This document shows positions 1 through 11,222 of a DNA stretch of 64,000 nucleotides, in pieces. Within the stretch, counting starts at the first letter, position 1; every line of letters starts with the position of its first letter. The notes under the pieces are model-generated. The model did no database searches and was not told where the DNA came from. It saw only the letters and a list, made by a program, of their open reading frames with translations. Source of the stretch: Boswellia sacra (lineage: Eukaryota > Streptophyta > Magnoliopsida > Sapindales > Burseraceae). A program made the position numbers and the translations under genes. The stretch lies in contig SNVD02007062.1 in NCBI GenBank assembly GCA_013180625.2, positions 124,001 to 188,000 of the forward strand. Reading direction: 5' to 3'.

Positions 1-293
1 TGTAATTGGATGACAATTCTATGAATTAATTCGCAAATCCATATCTTGTGGTAGAGAAGGATCCCTTAACCAGATTTCTCTCATTGATTTTCTACTTCAA
101 ATTAACTTTCATTTTGTTATTCTTCATTTGCATTCTTATTTCATTTAGTTAATCATTCAACAAAACCCCCCCTTTATTCTGTTTTCGCTTTCGAATAACA
201 AATTCAATTAGAATCAATCCTCGTGGGAACGATATCTTACTTATCACTTTATTACTTGTGCGACTAGTATACTTGCTAGTTTCGAACGCATCA
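1..293 (+). repeat. 3' part of left LTR of the gypsy element
   Basis: The sequence matches the ends of the LTR copies at about 2780-3074 and 5920-6222 almost base for base, including the shared tail ending CGAACGCATCA. It ends at 293, just before the primer binding site, as the 5' LTR of an element on the + strand should. Confidence 0.85.
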
Positions 294-299
294 AGTTTT

Positions 300-317
300 T
301 GGCGCCGTTGCCGGGGA
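300..317 (+). other. Primer binding site, tRNA-Asp type
   Basis: TGGCGCCGTTGCCGGGGA lies six bases after the LTR end. It is complementary to the 3' end of plant tRNA-Asp, the primer typical of Athila-group gypsy elements. Confidence 0.85.
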
Positions 318-406
318 TTGATTTTCTAATCGATTTGTTATTTTGTTTTCATTGTTGATTCATATTTTCTTTGTTTTTCTTTTCTGATTGTTTGTGTTTA
401 GACAAC

Positions 407-640
407 ATGGCAGTAAACTTCTATCAATTCAGTAGCGGATTTGAGCCACAAGTACCATGGAGAGTAAATGAGGTAAGCACTCCGAACATTGAACAACAAC
501 TTTCTGAGTTAACCTCTCTTGTGGAAAACATGGCTGTAGGAGATATGCAAAAATCTTATGAATGTGGAATATATTCTACGATGGAGTATCCAATCGACAT
601 GTATCCAACTTTACAAGAAGAATATATGGATGAGCAAGTG
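407..640 (+). pseudogene. gag remnant of the gypsy element
   Basis: The reading frame starts at the ATG at 407. It contains a segment of the NIEQQLSELTSLV type followed by a degenerate zinc knuckle (CGIYSTMEYPIDMYPTLQE), in which one expected Cys and the expected His are replaced (normal families read CGICxxxGHPTDxCP). About 75 residues remain of a gag that is normally several hundred. At about 640 the sequence changes abruptly to the integrase end of a different element. It cannot make a working capsid protein. Confidence 0.6.
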
Positions 641-1108
641 TTACGCAGACAAAAGGAGACGACCGTTATAATTCAAAGTGGGTGACCATGTGTTTTTAAA
701 GGTGTCTCCGCGTAAGGGCTTGATGCATTTTGGACAGAAAGGTAAACTTGCTCCATATTACATTGCATTTGAAGTCCTAAGGCGGGTTGGCGAAGTAGCT
801 TATGAGCTAGCATTACTGCCACGATTATCGGGAATTCATAACACATTTCAGTATCGATGCTAAGGAAGTATGAGCCTCACCCAACACATGTACTTGATTG
901 GAGTGAGTTGGATATCCAACAAGATGTTTCGTATGAAGAGGTTCCTATTCAAATCTTGGACTCAAGAGTGCAAGTCCTACGTGGCAAGACCATCCCATTA
1001 CTCAAGGTCTTATAGAAGCATCATGACGTTGAAGAGGCCACATGGGAGCTAGAGTCAGAGATTCAAAGAAAGTATCCTAAGCTGTTGAATGCAAGAGGTA
1101 ATTTCTGA
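641..1108 (+). pseudogene. Chromovirus (Tekay-type) integrase C-terminus remnant
   Basis: Across frames, the stretch reads as the end of a chromovirus polyprotein: KRRRPL then a stop, GDHVFLKVSPRKG (integrase GPF/Y region, with the GPF motif decayed to IAFEVLRRVG), then PDPTHVL-like and VQVLRGKTIPLLKVL segments and a chromodomain-like tail ending EIQRKYPKLLNARGNF with a stop at 1106-1108. At least one in-frame stop and two frame changes break it. It sits directly upstream of the polypurine tract and LTR of the same element. Everything 5' of the integrase C-terminus is missing. Confidence 0.75.
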
Positions 1109-1664
1109 TTCATGTTTTCAAATTTCGAGGACAAAAATTTTTTTAGGAGGGTAGGTTGTAGAGTCTCAAAAGAAAATTAATATATATGCATTTATATATA
1201 TTACAAATTTAGAAACATATCTAAAGGATTAGTGGGTTGGAAGTTGGTGGACCTAGGCCCATGAGCCAAGGCCTTATATTTATATGAGAAAGGATTTTCT
1301 AGAATTCAAAAAAAAGAAGAAAAAGGAAAAAGAGAGAAGAGATTCACGGTTCCAGGAAGGGAAGAAGGGAAGAATGAGAAGAAGAAAAGAGAGTAAAAAT
1401 TTCAAAGAAGTGTATAAGCTTGGAAAATAAGTAGGGATTTTCTATCACTATGCTTACCTTATGGCATGTATTGTTTTGTTGATTTGATATTGGTTTGTTA
1501 TGCATGTGATCTATTCTAACTTGATTGTTTTGTTGCTTGGATGATGATCTATTAGTGAAACTACTTATTGTAAGTTGATTGTTTGTGGTTTGAATGAGGA
1601 ATTATGTGTGAAAACTAAGGGTTGATGAAGTGAAGTAGAGATGGTTTTGAAAGGAATTGTAGTT

Positions 1665-3074
1665 TGATAAGTGTCTATTTATATATCATTTTCATATTAA
1701 TTCGTCCATGTTTCTTTGCTATATTCCTTGGTATTTTTATGTTTTTGTGTGGTTTTGATGTTTGTAGGAGTTTTGGAGCAACTTGCACAAAAATGGAGTA
1801 AAACCCTTCATTTTCACCTCTGCTAGTCAACCATCTTCTCGGATTTAATTGTATTGATATACAATGAACCCGATGACATATTATATACCGTTGGAAAGCT
1901 CTCGAAGTCTATTTTCTGGAGAAATTTACGGTTTATAAATCCATTCAGTGTACCAAAAGTTGTAATCAAAACAGTGTGAGAAGTATAGAAATGTAATTCC
2001 ACAAATCACTGTAGCATGTATAATACGGGACACTGTAGCAGGTTACTGTAGCAGAGTATTTAAACACATTTTAGGGTTTTATTTTCATAACTTGAAGAGG
2101 GGAGAACGTGGTGGAGGCTGCAGCTCTGGAATTCTTTCATCTCTTGGAGTTCTTGAAGGAGAAAGGAAGCTTGGAAAGAGGAAGAACTACAATCCAAAGA
2201 GAATTACATCAAATTTGCTAAGTTTTTCCCTTCCCTTTCATTTTCTGGAATGTCTCCATGTTGTATTGTATTTACCACGTTCTTAAACATGTGTAACTGA
2301 ATCTGAATTGGTTGAGGGTGATTTCAAAGCCCCTGATATGGTTTTTGTAAGTTGATTGTGTAAGGAATTGTTATCCAATTCTCTAATTGAAGTTGCTTGT
2401 ATTCTCCCATATTTAATGCTTATGATTGCTTGCTGATTGTATTTGAGTGGCCAACTGAATATAATCTGGTTGTGATTTATTGCTAGACTAGAAATCTTGA
2501 TCCGTAATTGTCTTGAATTTCTAATCATTAGTAGCAAAATTGTGATCAGAGATTACAATTGGAGAATATAACCTAAGTTAAATCCGAGCTTGTGTGTTTA
2601 TTGCTTAGATCAACCTATCTTTCTTATCATAATGCATCCATTGAATTAAACTCAGAGAGCTTGTTCTAGGTTGTTTAATGGATAGAGATTAAATAAAGAG
2701 CTTGTTTTATTTAACAACAAAGTAAGGAAAGATTGGGGTAATAGAGCTTGTTATTATCTACGGTTGATAACTTCAATGCTGTAATTAGATGACAATTCTA
2801 CAATTAATTCGCAAATCCATATCTTGTGGTAGAGAAGGATCCCTTAACCAGCTTTCTCCCATTGATTTTTCATTCAAATTTACTTTCTGTTTTGTTATTC
2901 TTTACTTGCATTCTTATTTCATTTAGTAAAGCATTCAACAAAAATCCCCCCCTGTTTAGTTTATTGTTGCTGGAAATAACAAATTCAATTAGAATCAATC
3001 CTCGTGGGAACGATATATTACTTATCACTTTATTACTTGTGCGACTAGTATACTTGCTAGTTACGAACGCATCA
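1665..3074 (+). mobile_element. Solo LTR of the OTA-type gypsy family, 1410 bp
   Basis: It begins TGATAAGTGTCTATT and ends CGAACGCATCA, and is homologous along its length to the LTR at 4800-6222. It is bounded by a perfect 5 bp duplication TAGTT (1660-1664 and 3075-3079) and no primer site or coding sequence follows it. It is therefore a solo LTR left by recombination, sitting inside the Tekay LTR. Confidence 0.9.
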
Positions 3075-3339
3075 TAGTTCGTGTGACTGTCTTGTGTTGT
3101 TTGAGCTGATGCATTTTTCTAGATTGAGAATTGTATGATTTTTCATTTTTGTAGGAAAATAGACATATGAAGCTTTAATTAGCTGCTGATTTCATTGAAT
3201 TTGAGTTAAAATAGATTTTTGGTGAATTTTTGAAGTTAGAGGTCAAAATCTGGAAATGAAATGGTGCAACCGACATAATGGAACAGGTTTACATGTCTAC
3301 GTGCAGCTTCTGACTTTTCGCTCGACACCACTTGACACT

Positions 3340-3862
3340 TGCCTGTCGAGTGTCGAGTGGCACATGTCGAGTTTTGGTTGTGACGGGTTCGAGCATCGAG
3401 TGTGTAATGTCGAGTGCCGAGAGTCACATATCAAGTGTCGGGTTGAGTGTCGAGTGTTTGTCGTCTAGTGTCGAGAGGCGCTGTGTCGAGTGTCTAGCGC
3501 TGAGTGTCGAGGGTCGAGTGATGCGCATGTTCAAGTGTCAAGTGTAGAGAGGCGCTGTGTCAGGTGTCTAGCGCCGAGTGTCGAGGGTCGAGTGTTACGC
3601 GTTGCGTGCGCAACTCGACGTGCATGTTCGAGTGTCGAGTGTTGAGAGGCGCTGTGTCGAGTGTCTAGTGCCGAGTGTCGCACGTTGCGTGCGCGACTTG
3701 ACGTGCATGTTCGAGTGTTGAGTGTCGAGAGGCGCTATGTCGAGTGTCTAGCGCCAAGTGTCGAGGGTCAAGTATCGCGTGTTGCATGCACGACTCGACT
3801 CGCATGTTCAAGCGTCGAGTGTCGAGTGTCGAGCTGTATAGTGTCGAGTGTCGAGCAAAATT
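3340..3862 (+). repeat. CGAGTGT-rich tandem repeat region
   Basis: Dozens of copies of GTCGAGTGTCGAG variants are arranged in a higher-order pattern. Segments starting GAGAGGCGCTGTGTCGAGTG recur near 3473, 3546, 3646 and 3727. GC content is much higher than in neighbouring sequence, with CpG-rich blocks such as GTTGCGTGCGCGAC. Long open frames here are by-products of the repeat. Related motifs occur at 35220, 39594 and 59220. Confidence 0.85.
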
Positions 3863-3982
3863 CCAGAATCAGCCCAAAATGACTGCCCACTTCTGGAAAG
3901 TCCTGAATTTTTCATAAAAAGTGTATTTTCTTGAAATTCTTCATAGAAATTATATTGAAAGGTTGTAAATGTATCCATTGAA

Positions 3983-4148
3983 CCTTGGATGGGCCGTTTT
4001 GTATATGGATCCAAGGAGAATACAGAGATAAAATTCTTAGTATTGGACCTTGGATGGGTCATTTTGTAAACGGATCCAAGGGGAACACGAGTACTATGAA
4101 CATGATGTGTGGGACCTTGGATGGGCCGTTTTGTATACGGATCCAAGG
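3983..4148 (+). repeat. Three tandem hairpin units, about 66 bp period
   Basis: Units start near 3983, 4048 and 4115. Each has CCTTGGAT and ATCCAAGG arms bracketing a conserved GGGCCGTTTTGTATACGG-like core, so each can form an 8 bp stem. They lie inside the Tekay LTR. Confidence 0.8.
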
Positions 4149-4632
4149 GGAGCACGACTATAAACTTGATGTGCAAGTGAACATAGTTGTTGATTTATTA
4201 TTATTGGGTGTGAAATTTTGTAATTGAGTAATTGTTGAATGCGTGTGACTTAACATAATGTTAGAATTTTTCCTACTGGTCTTTATGCTTACCCCCTCCC
4301 TCCATAGGTACCTAGAAGGATATTCATCCTAGTGATGTTTCAGAGCTTTCCTAGGGAGTCTGGAGTCTGCATGCTGACAATAATTTTTTTTTGGGATTGT
4401 CTTAATTCTCCTAGCTTGTGATGGGAGATTTTGTTAGGTGACTATCAACTGATGTATTGATTTTAGTCACCAGTTTATGTAAAATTAATTTTGAACAAAT
4501 AGCCATAAGTTGTAATGAATTCATGTGTTATATATGTATATGAAAAAAAAAAGATATGGATGATGTACTTTTTATTAATTTCTTATTCAATCACCCCTAA
4601 AATCTCTATATAAGAGATGTTAAGGCGTTACA

Positions 4633-4799
4633 TTTTCCTTAGGTTATAATTAAGTGCAATCTTTGAGGCCTAATTGCAAGTTGAACCATTTGTGTGTGTG
4701 TGTTTTTTTTTTTTTTTTGATGATTCTGTTTAGATTTAGCTTTGTTTTAATATCGTTTTAGTTGCTCGAGGACTAACAAAGTCTAAGTGTAGGGGAATT
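4633..4799 (+). other. 3' internal end and polypurine tract of the gypsy element
   Basis: The stretch includes TTGCTCGAGGACTAACAAAG and the tract GTGTAGGGGAATT directly before the LTR start at 4800. This arrangement is typical of the end of the internal region of OTA gypsy elements. A TG/T simple repeat lies at about 4692-4717. No coding signal. Confidence 0.7.
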
Positions 4800-6222
4800 T
4801 GATAGGTGTCTATTTATATATGATTTTCATATCAATTCATCTATGTTTCGTTGCTATATACCTTGGTATTTTTTATGTTTTTGTATGGTTTTGATGTTTG
4901 TAGGAGTTTTGGAGGAGCTCGCACTAAAATGGAGTAAAACCTCTCATTTTCACCTCTGCCAGACAACCAACTTATTAGATTCAATTGTACCAATCTACAA
5001 TGAATTAGATAATGTGCTATATACCATTGGAAAGCTTTAGAAATCTAGTTTCTAAAAAAATTTACAGTGTATGAATCCGTATGGTGTACCTGTAGTTATG
5101 ATCAAAATTTTATGAGTAGTGTAGAATTGTAATTTTATAAATCACTGTATTCAAGGCACTGTAGCAGAGTATATAAACACATTTTAGGGTTTTTATTTTA
5201 TAACAAGAAAGGGGAGAACAAGTTGGAGGTTGCCTCTCTTGATTTCTTATATCTCTTGGGGTTCTTAAAGGAGAAAGAAGGCTTGGAAAGAGGATGAACT
5301 ACAATCCTAAAGAGATTCATCGGAAGAGATTTTCAAGGCATTTGCTAACTGTTTCCTTTCCTTTTCATTTCTGGAATTTCTCTATGTTGTATTATATTTA
5401 TGTTGTGTTTGAACATATGTAACTAAATCCTATTTGGTTGAGGGTGATTTCAAAGCCCTAGATTTGGTTTTTGTGAGTTGATTGTTCAAGAAATTGTTAT
5501 CAAGTTCTCTAATTGAAGTTGCTTGTATTTTCCCAAATTCAATTCTTATAATTGCTTGCTGATTTTATTTGGATGACTAACTAAATAGAATTTAGTTGTT
5601 ATCTATTGTTAGACTAAAAATCTTGATCCGTAATTGTCTTGAATTTTTAATCATTAGTAGCAAAATTGTGATCGGAGATTACAATTAGAGAGTATAACCT
5701 AAGTTAAATTATCTAAGTTTGTGCGTTTATTGCTTAGATCAACCGATAGATCAACCTATCTTTTTTATTGTAATGCTTCCATTGAATTAAATTTAGAGAG
5801 CTTGTTCTGGGTTGTTTAACGGATAAAGATTAAATAAAGAGCTTGTTTTATTTAACGACAAAGTAAGAAAAATTAGTATAACAGAGCTTGTTGTTATCTA
5901 CGGTTGATAATTTCAATGTTGTATTTGGATGACAATTCTATAATAATTCGCAAATTCATATCTTGTGGTAGAGAATGATCCCTTAAACCAAGTTTCTCTC
6001 ATTGATAATTTTTCACTTTAGTTAACTTTGCGTTGTCTTATTTTTCATTCGCATTCGTATTTCATTTAGTTAATCATTCAACAAAACCCTTCATTTATTT
6101 TATTGTTGCTGTCTAATAACAAATTTAATTAGAACCAATCCTCGTAGGAAACAATATCTTAGTTATCACTTTATTACTTGTGTGACTAGTATACTTTATA
6201 CTTGCTAGTTTCAAACACACTA
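4800..6222 (+). repeat. Right LTR of the gypsy element
   Basis: It starts TGATAGGTGTCTATT after the polypurine tract and ends CAAACACACTA, the diverged equivalent of the other copies' ends. The 1423 bp length fits the 1410 bp solo LTR. Motifs such as CACTGTAGCAG and AATCCTCGT are shared by the copies. The substitutions and indels seen by eye indicate an old insertion. Confidence 0.85.
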
Positions 6223-7510
6223 ATAGTCTTCCCAAAGGTCCTAGTTTTAGGAAAGCACTAATTCCTCTCCAACTTAAACACCCAATTTCGCTCTCACTAA
6301 TCAGATCTAGATATTAAAAACCGTTCATGCCACCATGAAGAAAGCCTTATAAAGAATCGCTCATGCAAAATTCAAACCAAATAGAGTCTAATATAGGCTT
6401 CGGCCTACCTTATATGTCAAGTCTGATTCTATACACAAGATTAGGGTATTAGGCATAGCTCTCATCTGAACTTTAATTCTACAAAAAGCCATTATTGAAT
6501 TCTTCAGTTTGCTCTCACAATCAAGCCTTTCTTCCAAGAATCTTGGCCTTTTTAAGCATTTTCCATCATTTGTCATGTATCTATAGCACGACGTTTCTTA
6601 CTCGATTTGAGATCTCAAGGTGAGGCAAACCAGTTCTCTAAATTTAGACGAGACTTACTTTTTAATATTAAAGATGAACTCCACCTTCCTCCCACATAAG
6701 AAGCAATTCAATAGAAAGTTGATTATTTCGTAATTTCCTTGTATTTACGTAAGAACTTGTTAGCTTTTTTATTGTTGTAAAAAAGGGTATCAATAGTTAT
6801 TAAAAAAAAATCTATGTTAATAATTAAACGCTCACTGTTATAACTATATATTTTTCAACGTAGGAGCTTTAGCATTTTACTTTTACACTTAAGTTTATTA
6901 AATCTATCTTACCAACCTGCGATATAGAATAATGAAGAATAATCTTTTGTTCTTCTTCTACCCTCCTTTTTATTTTTATCTTCTTAATTGCTTCACTTCA
7001 CTAACATAGTTAACAAAGTCAAAGGTTTGCACCCTAGCTCTAATCATGTTTTAAAATTTCTTAATAATTTTATTCGTACAAAAATAAATCTCATTGTGTC
7101 ATGACAAAGAAGAGAAAAAAATAGTGACAATAATTTGCAATTGTCAATGAGATTATACTTCTAGGTTAATGTCTTTTCCCGTTAAAAAAAAAAATTATTA
7201 GTTCTCACAAACACTAACTTATAATTGAGTTTACCATATTTTTTTCTAATATCTATTATTATTTTGTCTTTAAAGAAATTTAATAAAAAAATTCTTTTGT
7301 GCACTATCAACATGGAAGGAGCGAGAGAAAGGGAAACATGATTGGTGATCTTGGAAACAAGTGATAATTTTTTTTCCATTTTTGTCCTTATTAAATTGAA
7401 AGATAAGTGTTGATTAATTTAGAGATGGGATTTTAATAGTATCAGTCAACCCTAAAATCAAACATTAGTCTTAAATGGCAACTCATTTTATTTCCAAAAT
7501 TTTATTTAAG
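6223..7510. other. AT-rich spacer without recognised genes
   Basis: I read both strands and saw no conserved protein, RNA gene or clear element boundary. Short open frames (for example near 6388 and 7182) have no recognisable content. The sequence is AT-rich with several A and T runs. Confidence 0.6.
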
Positions 7511-7702
7511 GTAATACTACATCTACAACTCATCTATAATCAATCTTTCTTACAACCTAAGTTTACAAAATATCACTAGATAAGTAAAAAATAATAATAT
7601 TAATAAATGAAGGATAGGACATGGTAATTATTCATCCAGTAATATTTTGTCAACTCATATTGTAAAAAATTGACTGTAACTGAGTAGTGGATGTAATATT
7701 AT
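7511..7702. mobile_element. Fold-back MITE, family A
   Basis: The left arm (GTAATACTACATCTACAACT...) and the inverted right arm (AATAATATTACATCCACTAC...) pair over roughly 70 bp each, leaving a short centre. Related copies lie at 32961-33310 and 33041-33184. No coding sequence. Confidence 0.7.
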
Positions 7703-7722
7703 TCTTTTTTGGGATATATTTA

Positions 7723-7870
7723 AGGGATAGCCCAGTTGGTTGAAGGACTTGAGATTTGGTGCTTGACTATATCGAGCTCTCAGATTTGAGCCCTTCTCAT
7801 GATGCTTACATGAAACCTCGAGGATATTTTTTGTAATTGTGTCACTCTTTTATCTATCATTTTTTGTGCC
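7723..7870 (+). mobile_element. tRNA-derived SINE-like relic
   Basis: TAGCCCAGTTGG (7728-7739) matches the RNA polymerase III A box consensus and CAGATTTGAGCCC (7781-7793) is a degenerate B box about 42 bases later. A non-tRNA tail with T-rich stretches follows. No cloverleaf of a true tRNA forms and the acceptor ends do not pair. The 3' limit is approximate. Confidence 0.5.
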
Positions 7871-8219
7871 ACTAACATAGGACAACAAAGAAATTACAAA
7901 AATTTAGTTCATATCTTTCCCCCAATTATTTTCCCTAGCTTTCTTATCTTGTTTATTAAGGAGTATATTTCCTTCGGCATAAATATGAGTTTTGGCTAAA
8001 ATATCTTAGAGTGTATTTGTTAGCATTTTCATAAACTAGTTTTATAGAAATGCGTATTTTTCAATGCATTAAAATCAACAGCAACCACATATCATTTTCA
8101 AAATTAAAAAAAATAAAAATAATTACACATTCTTTCAAAATTTTGAAAATAAAAACTCAAAAAACACAAACAATGTACCAGTAAGGCTAAATGTTATCTA
8201 TTTATATATATATATAAAA
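7871..8219. other. AT-rich spacer
   Basis: No gene signal. It ends in a TA-rich stretch that forms the left target site TATATAAAA (8211-8219) of the next element. Confidence 0.5.
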
Positions 8220-8566
8220 GAGGTATTTACTTCGAACCCCCAGACTAATGTTTTAGAATGAGTCAACATCCCACTAAATCATAAACTACTATAAACCCTA
8301 AAAATCTAAATAGAGATTTCTAAAAACTTAAATAGATTAAGGATAGTTTTGTCATTTCAATTTTATTGCAATTATTTTCATTTTTCTTTTCTCTATCTTT
8401 TTCCCTTTTTTCTCTTTTTTCTTCTCTCTCTACTACTACTTTTTCTTCTTAGCTTAGCAATGTTACCATCTATCCAACCACCACAACAACGGCAACCACC
8501 ATGGCCAACCTCAACCACGATAGTGAATAGCCACCTATTGTAGAGAAGCACCTAGCAACTATTAGT

Positions 8567-10569
8567 TGAAAGATATAGAAATAACAAAGTTGTAATCAAA
8601 ATGCAAAATTTGAAAATTTTGAAGAATAAATGAAAAACAAAAATTGTTATAGTAACACGCCACTACAGTACTAGCGGAACAATAGCACTACAAATAGTAA
8701 TTTCCTATAGTAACCAAGCAACAGTAATCTACTACAACAACCTAGCAAAATAATGATTGATTACGATCGTGAATGTGAATAGATCGCTGTGAACAATGCA
8801 TCCGTAAACAGTATTAAATGGAAAATGCCGTGAATAATTATTGTGAACAGTAGCTTGAACAAGCCACAGCGCGTAAAAATATCACTAGCCTAAAAACCAA
8901 ATTCTATTCCTCTAGGAGAAATCTCTTTGTTGCGTTAATAGCAACTTGATTCCTAGGCTAACCTCCTAAGCGATCATTTAGTATGAAGGTTTGCTATCAC
9001 TGGAATAGAATTCAAATTATTAGAAAATTGATTATGAGAATCTGATATGATTATAAGAACCTGATATCTGAGAAACCAAAGTTACTATGTTTGATTATCC
9101 ACAAAAATCTTTCCCTTGATTATATAGGAATCAAATTACTATGTTTGTTATAGACAGAAATATGCTAATTTTATTTAATATGAAAGTAAATTTTATAATT
9201 AAACATTTTTCAATATGTCAAAACTACTTGTTTTATCACAGACAAAATATATAGAAATCATATAAAAAATTCCAAACCCATCCAGAAAAGAAATTGGCTC
9301 TACCTAAATAGAAACCACAAAACAAATTACCCAATATCTAGAAATCATATCCAAAAATTTCCAAACCCAAAAAAATAAAATCAAACCCAAAAATTGGTTT
9401 GGTTCTGTCTAAATAGAAACCCAGAACCAGAAATTCACGAACTCAGCATTCGTAGCCACTAAAACAAGAAATTCACAAACCCAAAAAAATACAATCAAAC
9501 CCAGAAATTGGTTTTTCTAAGAAGAAACCCGGAACCAAAAATTCATAAACCCACCACTCAGCCACTAAAACAAGAAATTCACAAACGTAGTCGCGTATCA
9601 CCATTGAACCCACCACTCATGGCCACCACTTAAATCTCTGCCCTTTGCTTTGCATAGTTGTGTGCTGCTACTGCCATCCACCACAAGTCGTTGAACCCAT
9701 CCCACTGCCATCCATATACCCCCGTTGTTACAGTCCAGCCGCACGTACACTACCACCACAGTCCAATCGCGTGCACCACCACCAGTTACTAGTCAGTACT
9801 GCTACTGCCATCCAGCCCTCTCTTTCTTTGCCTCTCGTTTACAAGCCTTGACTTCCTTATTGCGACGCTATAGGTTCAGACAAAAGATTGGTTCTTGTTG
9901 GCTATCTAATCAGTTCTTATTGGCTGAGATAGAAGATTAGAGAGAGACAAAAGATGAAAAAGGCATTGAAGTCCTTGTGTTTGTGGTGCACTATGAGGCA
10001 AAGGGGAAGAGAGGGAGAGAGAGACAGAAGTGACTATGTTAAGATGGGACGGGATGGAGGTTTAGGATTGTTGTAATCTAAAACTCAAAGGATGAGATGG
10101 TTTCATATTACCCCCTATTTGCTGTCATGTGAAACCTACAGGAAAATCAGATGCGAGGGTTTAAAAAACTAATTAAGCATACCAAATAAGGGGTACACTT
10201 CATATTCCCATTCCCATGGGTATAAACCCCTATACCAAATGGCCCTAAGTGATATTATCCTCCATACTTGCTTCATATTTGTTATGGATTGAACGTGGGT
10301 TAAACGTTAACTGTGCAAAGCTCTTTGTAATCATGACTTCGTCGTGCATAACTAATTAATACTATTGTAACAAATATATCAATAGCTCGCGCGTTATCAC
10401 AACTAATTTAAATTTAACATAATTAATTTAAAATTTAAACCAAATTTCAAATTAATTAAAGAAAGGACACTAAGTCCAATCCAAAAGACGCCCAAAAAAG
10501 TAATCCAAGCCCACACTTATATATAAATATGGGTTTGTGTACTTGAAATACTCATTCTTTATAGTAACA
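8567..10569 (-). repeat. 3' LTR of reversed copia, interrupted
   Basis: 8567-8960 matches 13127-13520 and 10246-10569 matches about 13705-14030. The intervening 8970-10245 is a separate insertion, and part of the LTR (equivalent to about 13525-13690) is deleted. The ends are TGAAAGATATAG and AGTAACA on the + strand. Confidence 0.8.
8970..10245. mobile_element. PIF/Harbinger-like non-autonomous element, copy 1
   Basis: The right end reads TATACCAAATGGCCC, the inverse of GGGCCATTTGGTATA. The left end has the decayed counterpart GCGATCATTTAGTATG. TAA lies on each side (8967-8969 and 10246-10248), fitting the 3 bp TWA target of PIF/Harbinger elements. Without it the flanking LTR sequence becomes continuous. 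The interior resembles the element at 16030-17347 and includes proline/histidine-coding CCACCA blocks. No transposase is visible. Confidence 0.65.
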
Positions 10570-11222
10570 ATCCCTCACATATTTCAAAATACACAAATTT
10601 ACTTCCCGAGTTAAAATTTACTAGTGTTTTTTAAGACTATAAACCAAACATCGAACTACTGATCATGTCTCACAAGAATTTGGCAAAACATTAAGTCTCC
10701 ATGGACCAATATCCCTTGATTGTGAATCGGTGGACTAATAATTCACATTGAATTCACACAACTTTGTTGATTTTGTGGTTTGGCACTTTAGTGGCCCTAT
10801 GCTGACCTGGTATTCATGAGTACTCTAGAGATACTTGCTTTAGCTCTCATAGGAACCGACCCAATTCCACGCTCATATAAGTGAACTTCCATCAAGTGTG
10901 TATTACAATTTAACACACCACCAATCATTAACTAGGCTATGGAGTCCACTAAGAGTTTAAAACTCAACCTCTTTCACTATAGTTAGTATTGTCACACCTT
11001 AAGGATGATTGCATACTTTAAACAAGTCTAACTTTGATACTATTATCAAGACAATAAATAACTTGTTCTTATCCTTATGAACATAATTTATTGGATATCC
11101 AATCACATAGGTAGGGTTACCATCACTTCCATCCTATGTTCTAGGCATAAGTCCCATCCCCCTTGATGTTTGAACCACTAACCTCTTATTTAACATATTT
11201 GTTAGAGGGTCAACCAATTTGA
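10570..11222 (-). other. 3' untranslated interior of reversed copia
   Basis: This is non-coding sequence between the RNase H end and the 3' LTR. A weak purine tract on the - strand (GTGAGGGAT) abuts the LTR start at 10569. Confidence 0.55.

Larger units (their letters stand above)
1157..4632 (+). repeat. Tekay-type 3' LTR, split by a solo LTR
   Basis: A purine tract (about 1145-1156) precedes TGTAGAG at 1157. The right end is placed at GGCGTTACA (4632), a terminus typical of Tekay/Del LTRs. Removing the solo LTR and one target-site copy (1665-3079) leaves about 2.06 kb, a normal Tekay LTR size. It contains the CGAGTGT tandem region and three hairpin repeats. No second LTR of this element is present here, so the copy is 5'-truncated. 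Confidence 0.6.
1..6222 (+). mobile_element. Composite OTA-type Ty3/gypsy element, left LTR cut by window start
   Basis: The right end of one LTR (1-293), a tRNA-Asp-type primer site (300-317), a short gag remnant, a purine tract (about 4787-4799) and a full right LTR (4800-6222) outline one gypsy element of the Athila/Tat-like (OTA) group. Little of its own coding region remains. The interior from about 641 to 4632 is a truncated Tekay-type chromovirus plus a solo LTR. The element is non-autonomous. The left LTR runs off the window, so target duplication and LTR divergence cannot be assessed fully. The family call rests on the primer site and LTR style. Confidence 0.75.

Noticed and set aside
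3236..3882. Several overlapping open frames on both strands
   Set aside because: They arise from the CGAGTGT repeat array, have biased repeated residues (SVE, CRV) and no family resemblance.
7723..7800. Possible tRNA gene
   Set aside because: A and B boxes are present but no cloverleaf or acceptor pairing forms. Better explained as a SINE relic.
8349..8543. 64-codon frame with Phe/Leu- then Pro-rich sequence
   Set aside because: Low-complexity T-rich then CCACCA-rich DNA just inside a MULE-like TIR. Not a credible gene.
9645..9940. Overlapping Pro/His/Ser-rich open frames
   Set aside because: They come from CCACCA blocks in a non-autonomous PIF-like element, shared with copy 2 at 16600-16930, with no conserved domain.
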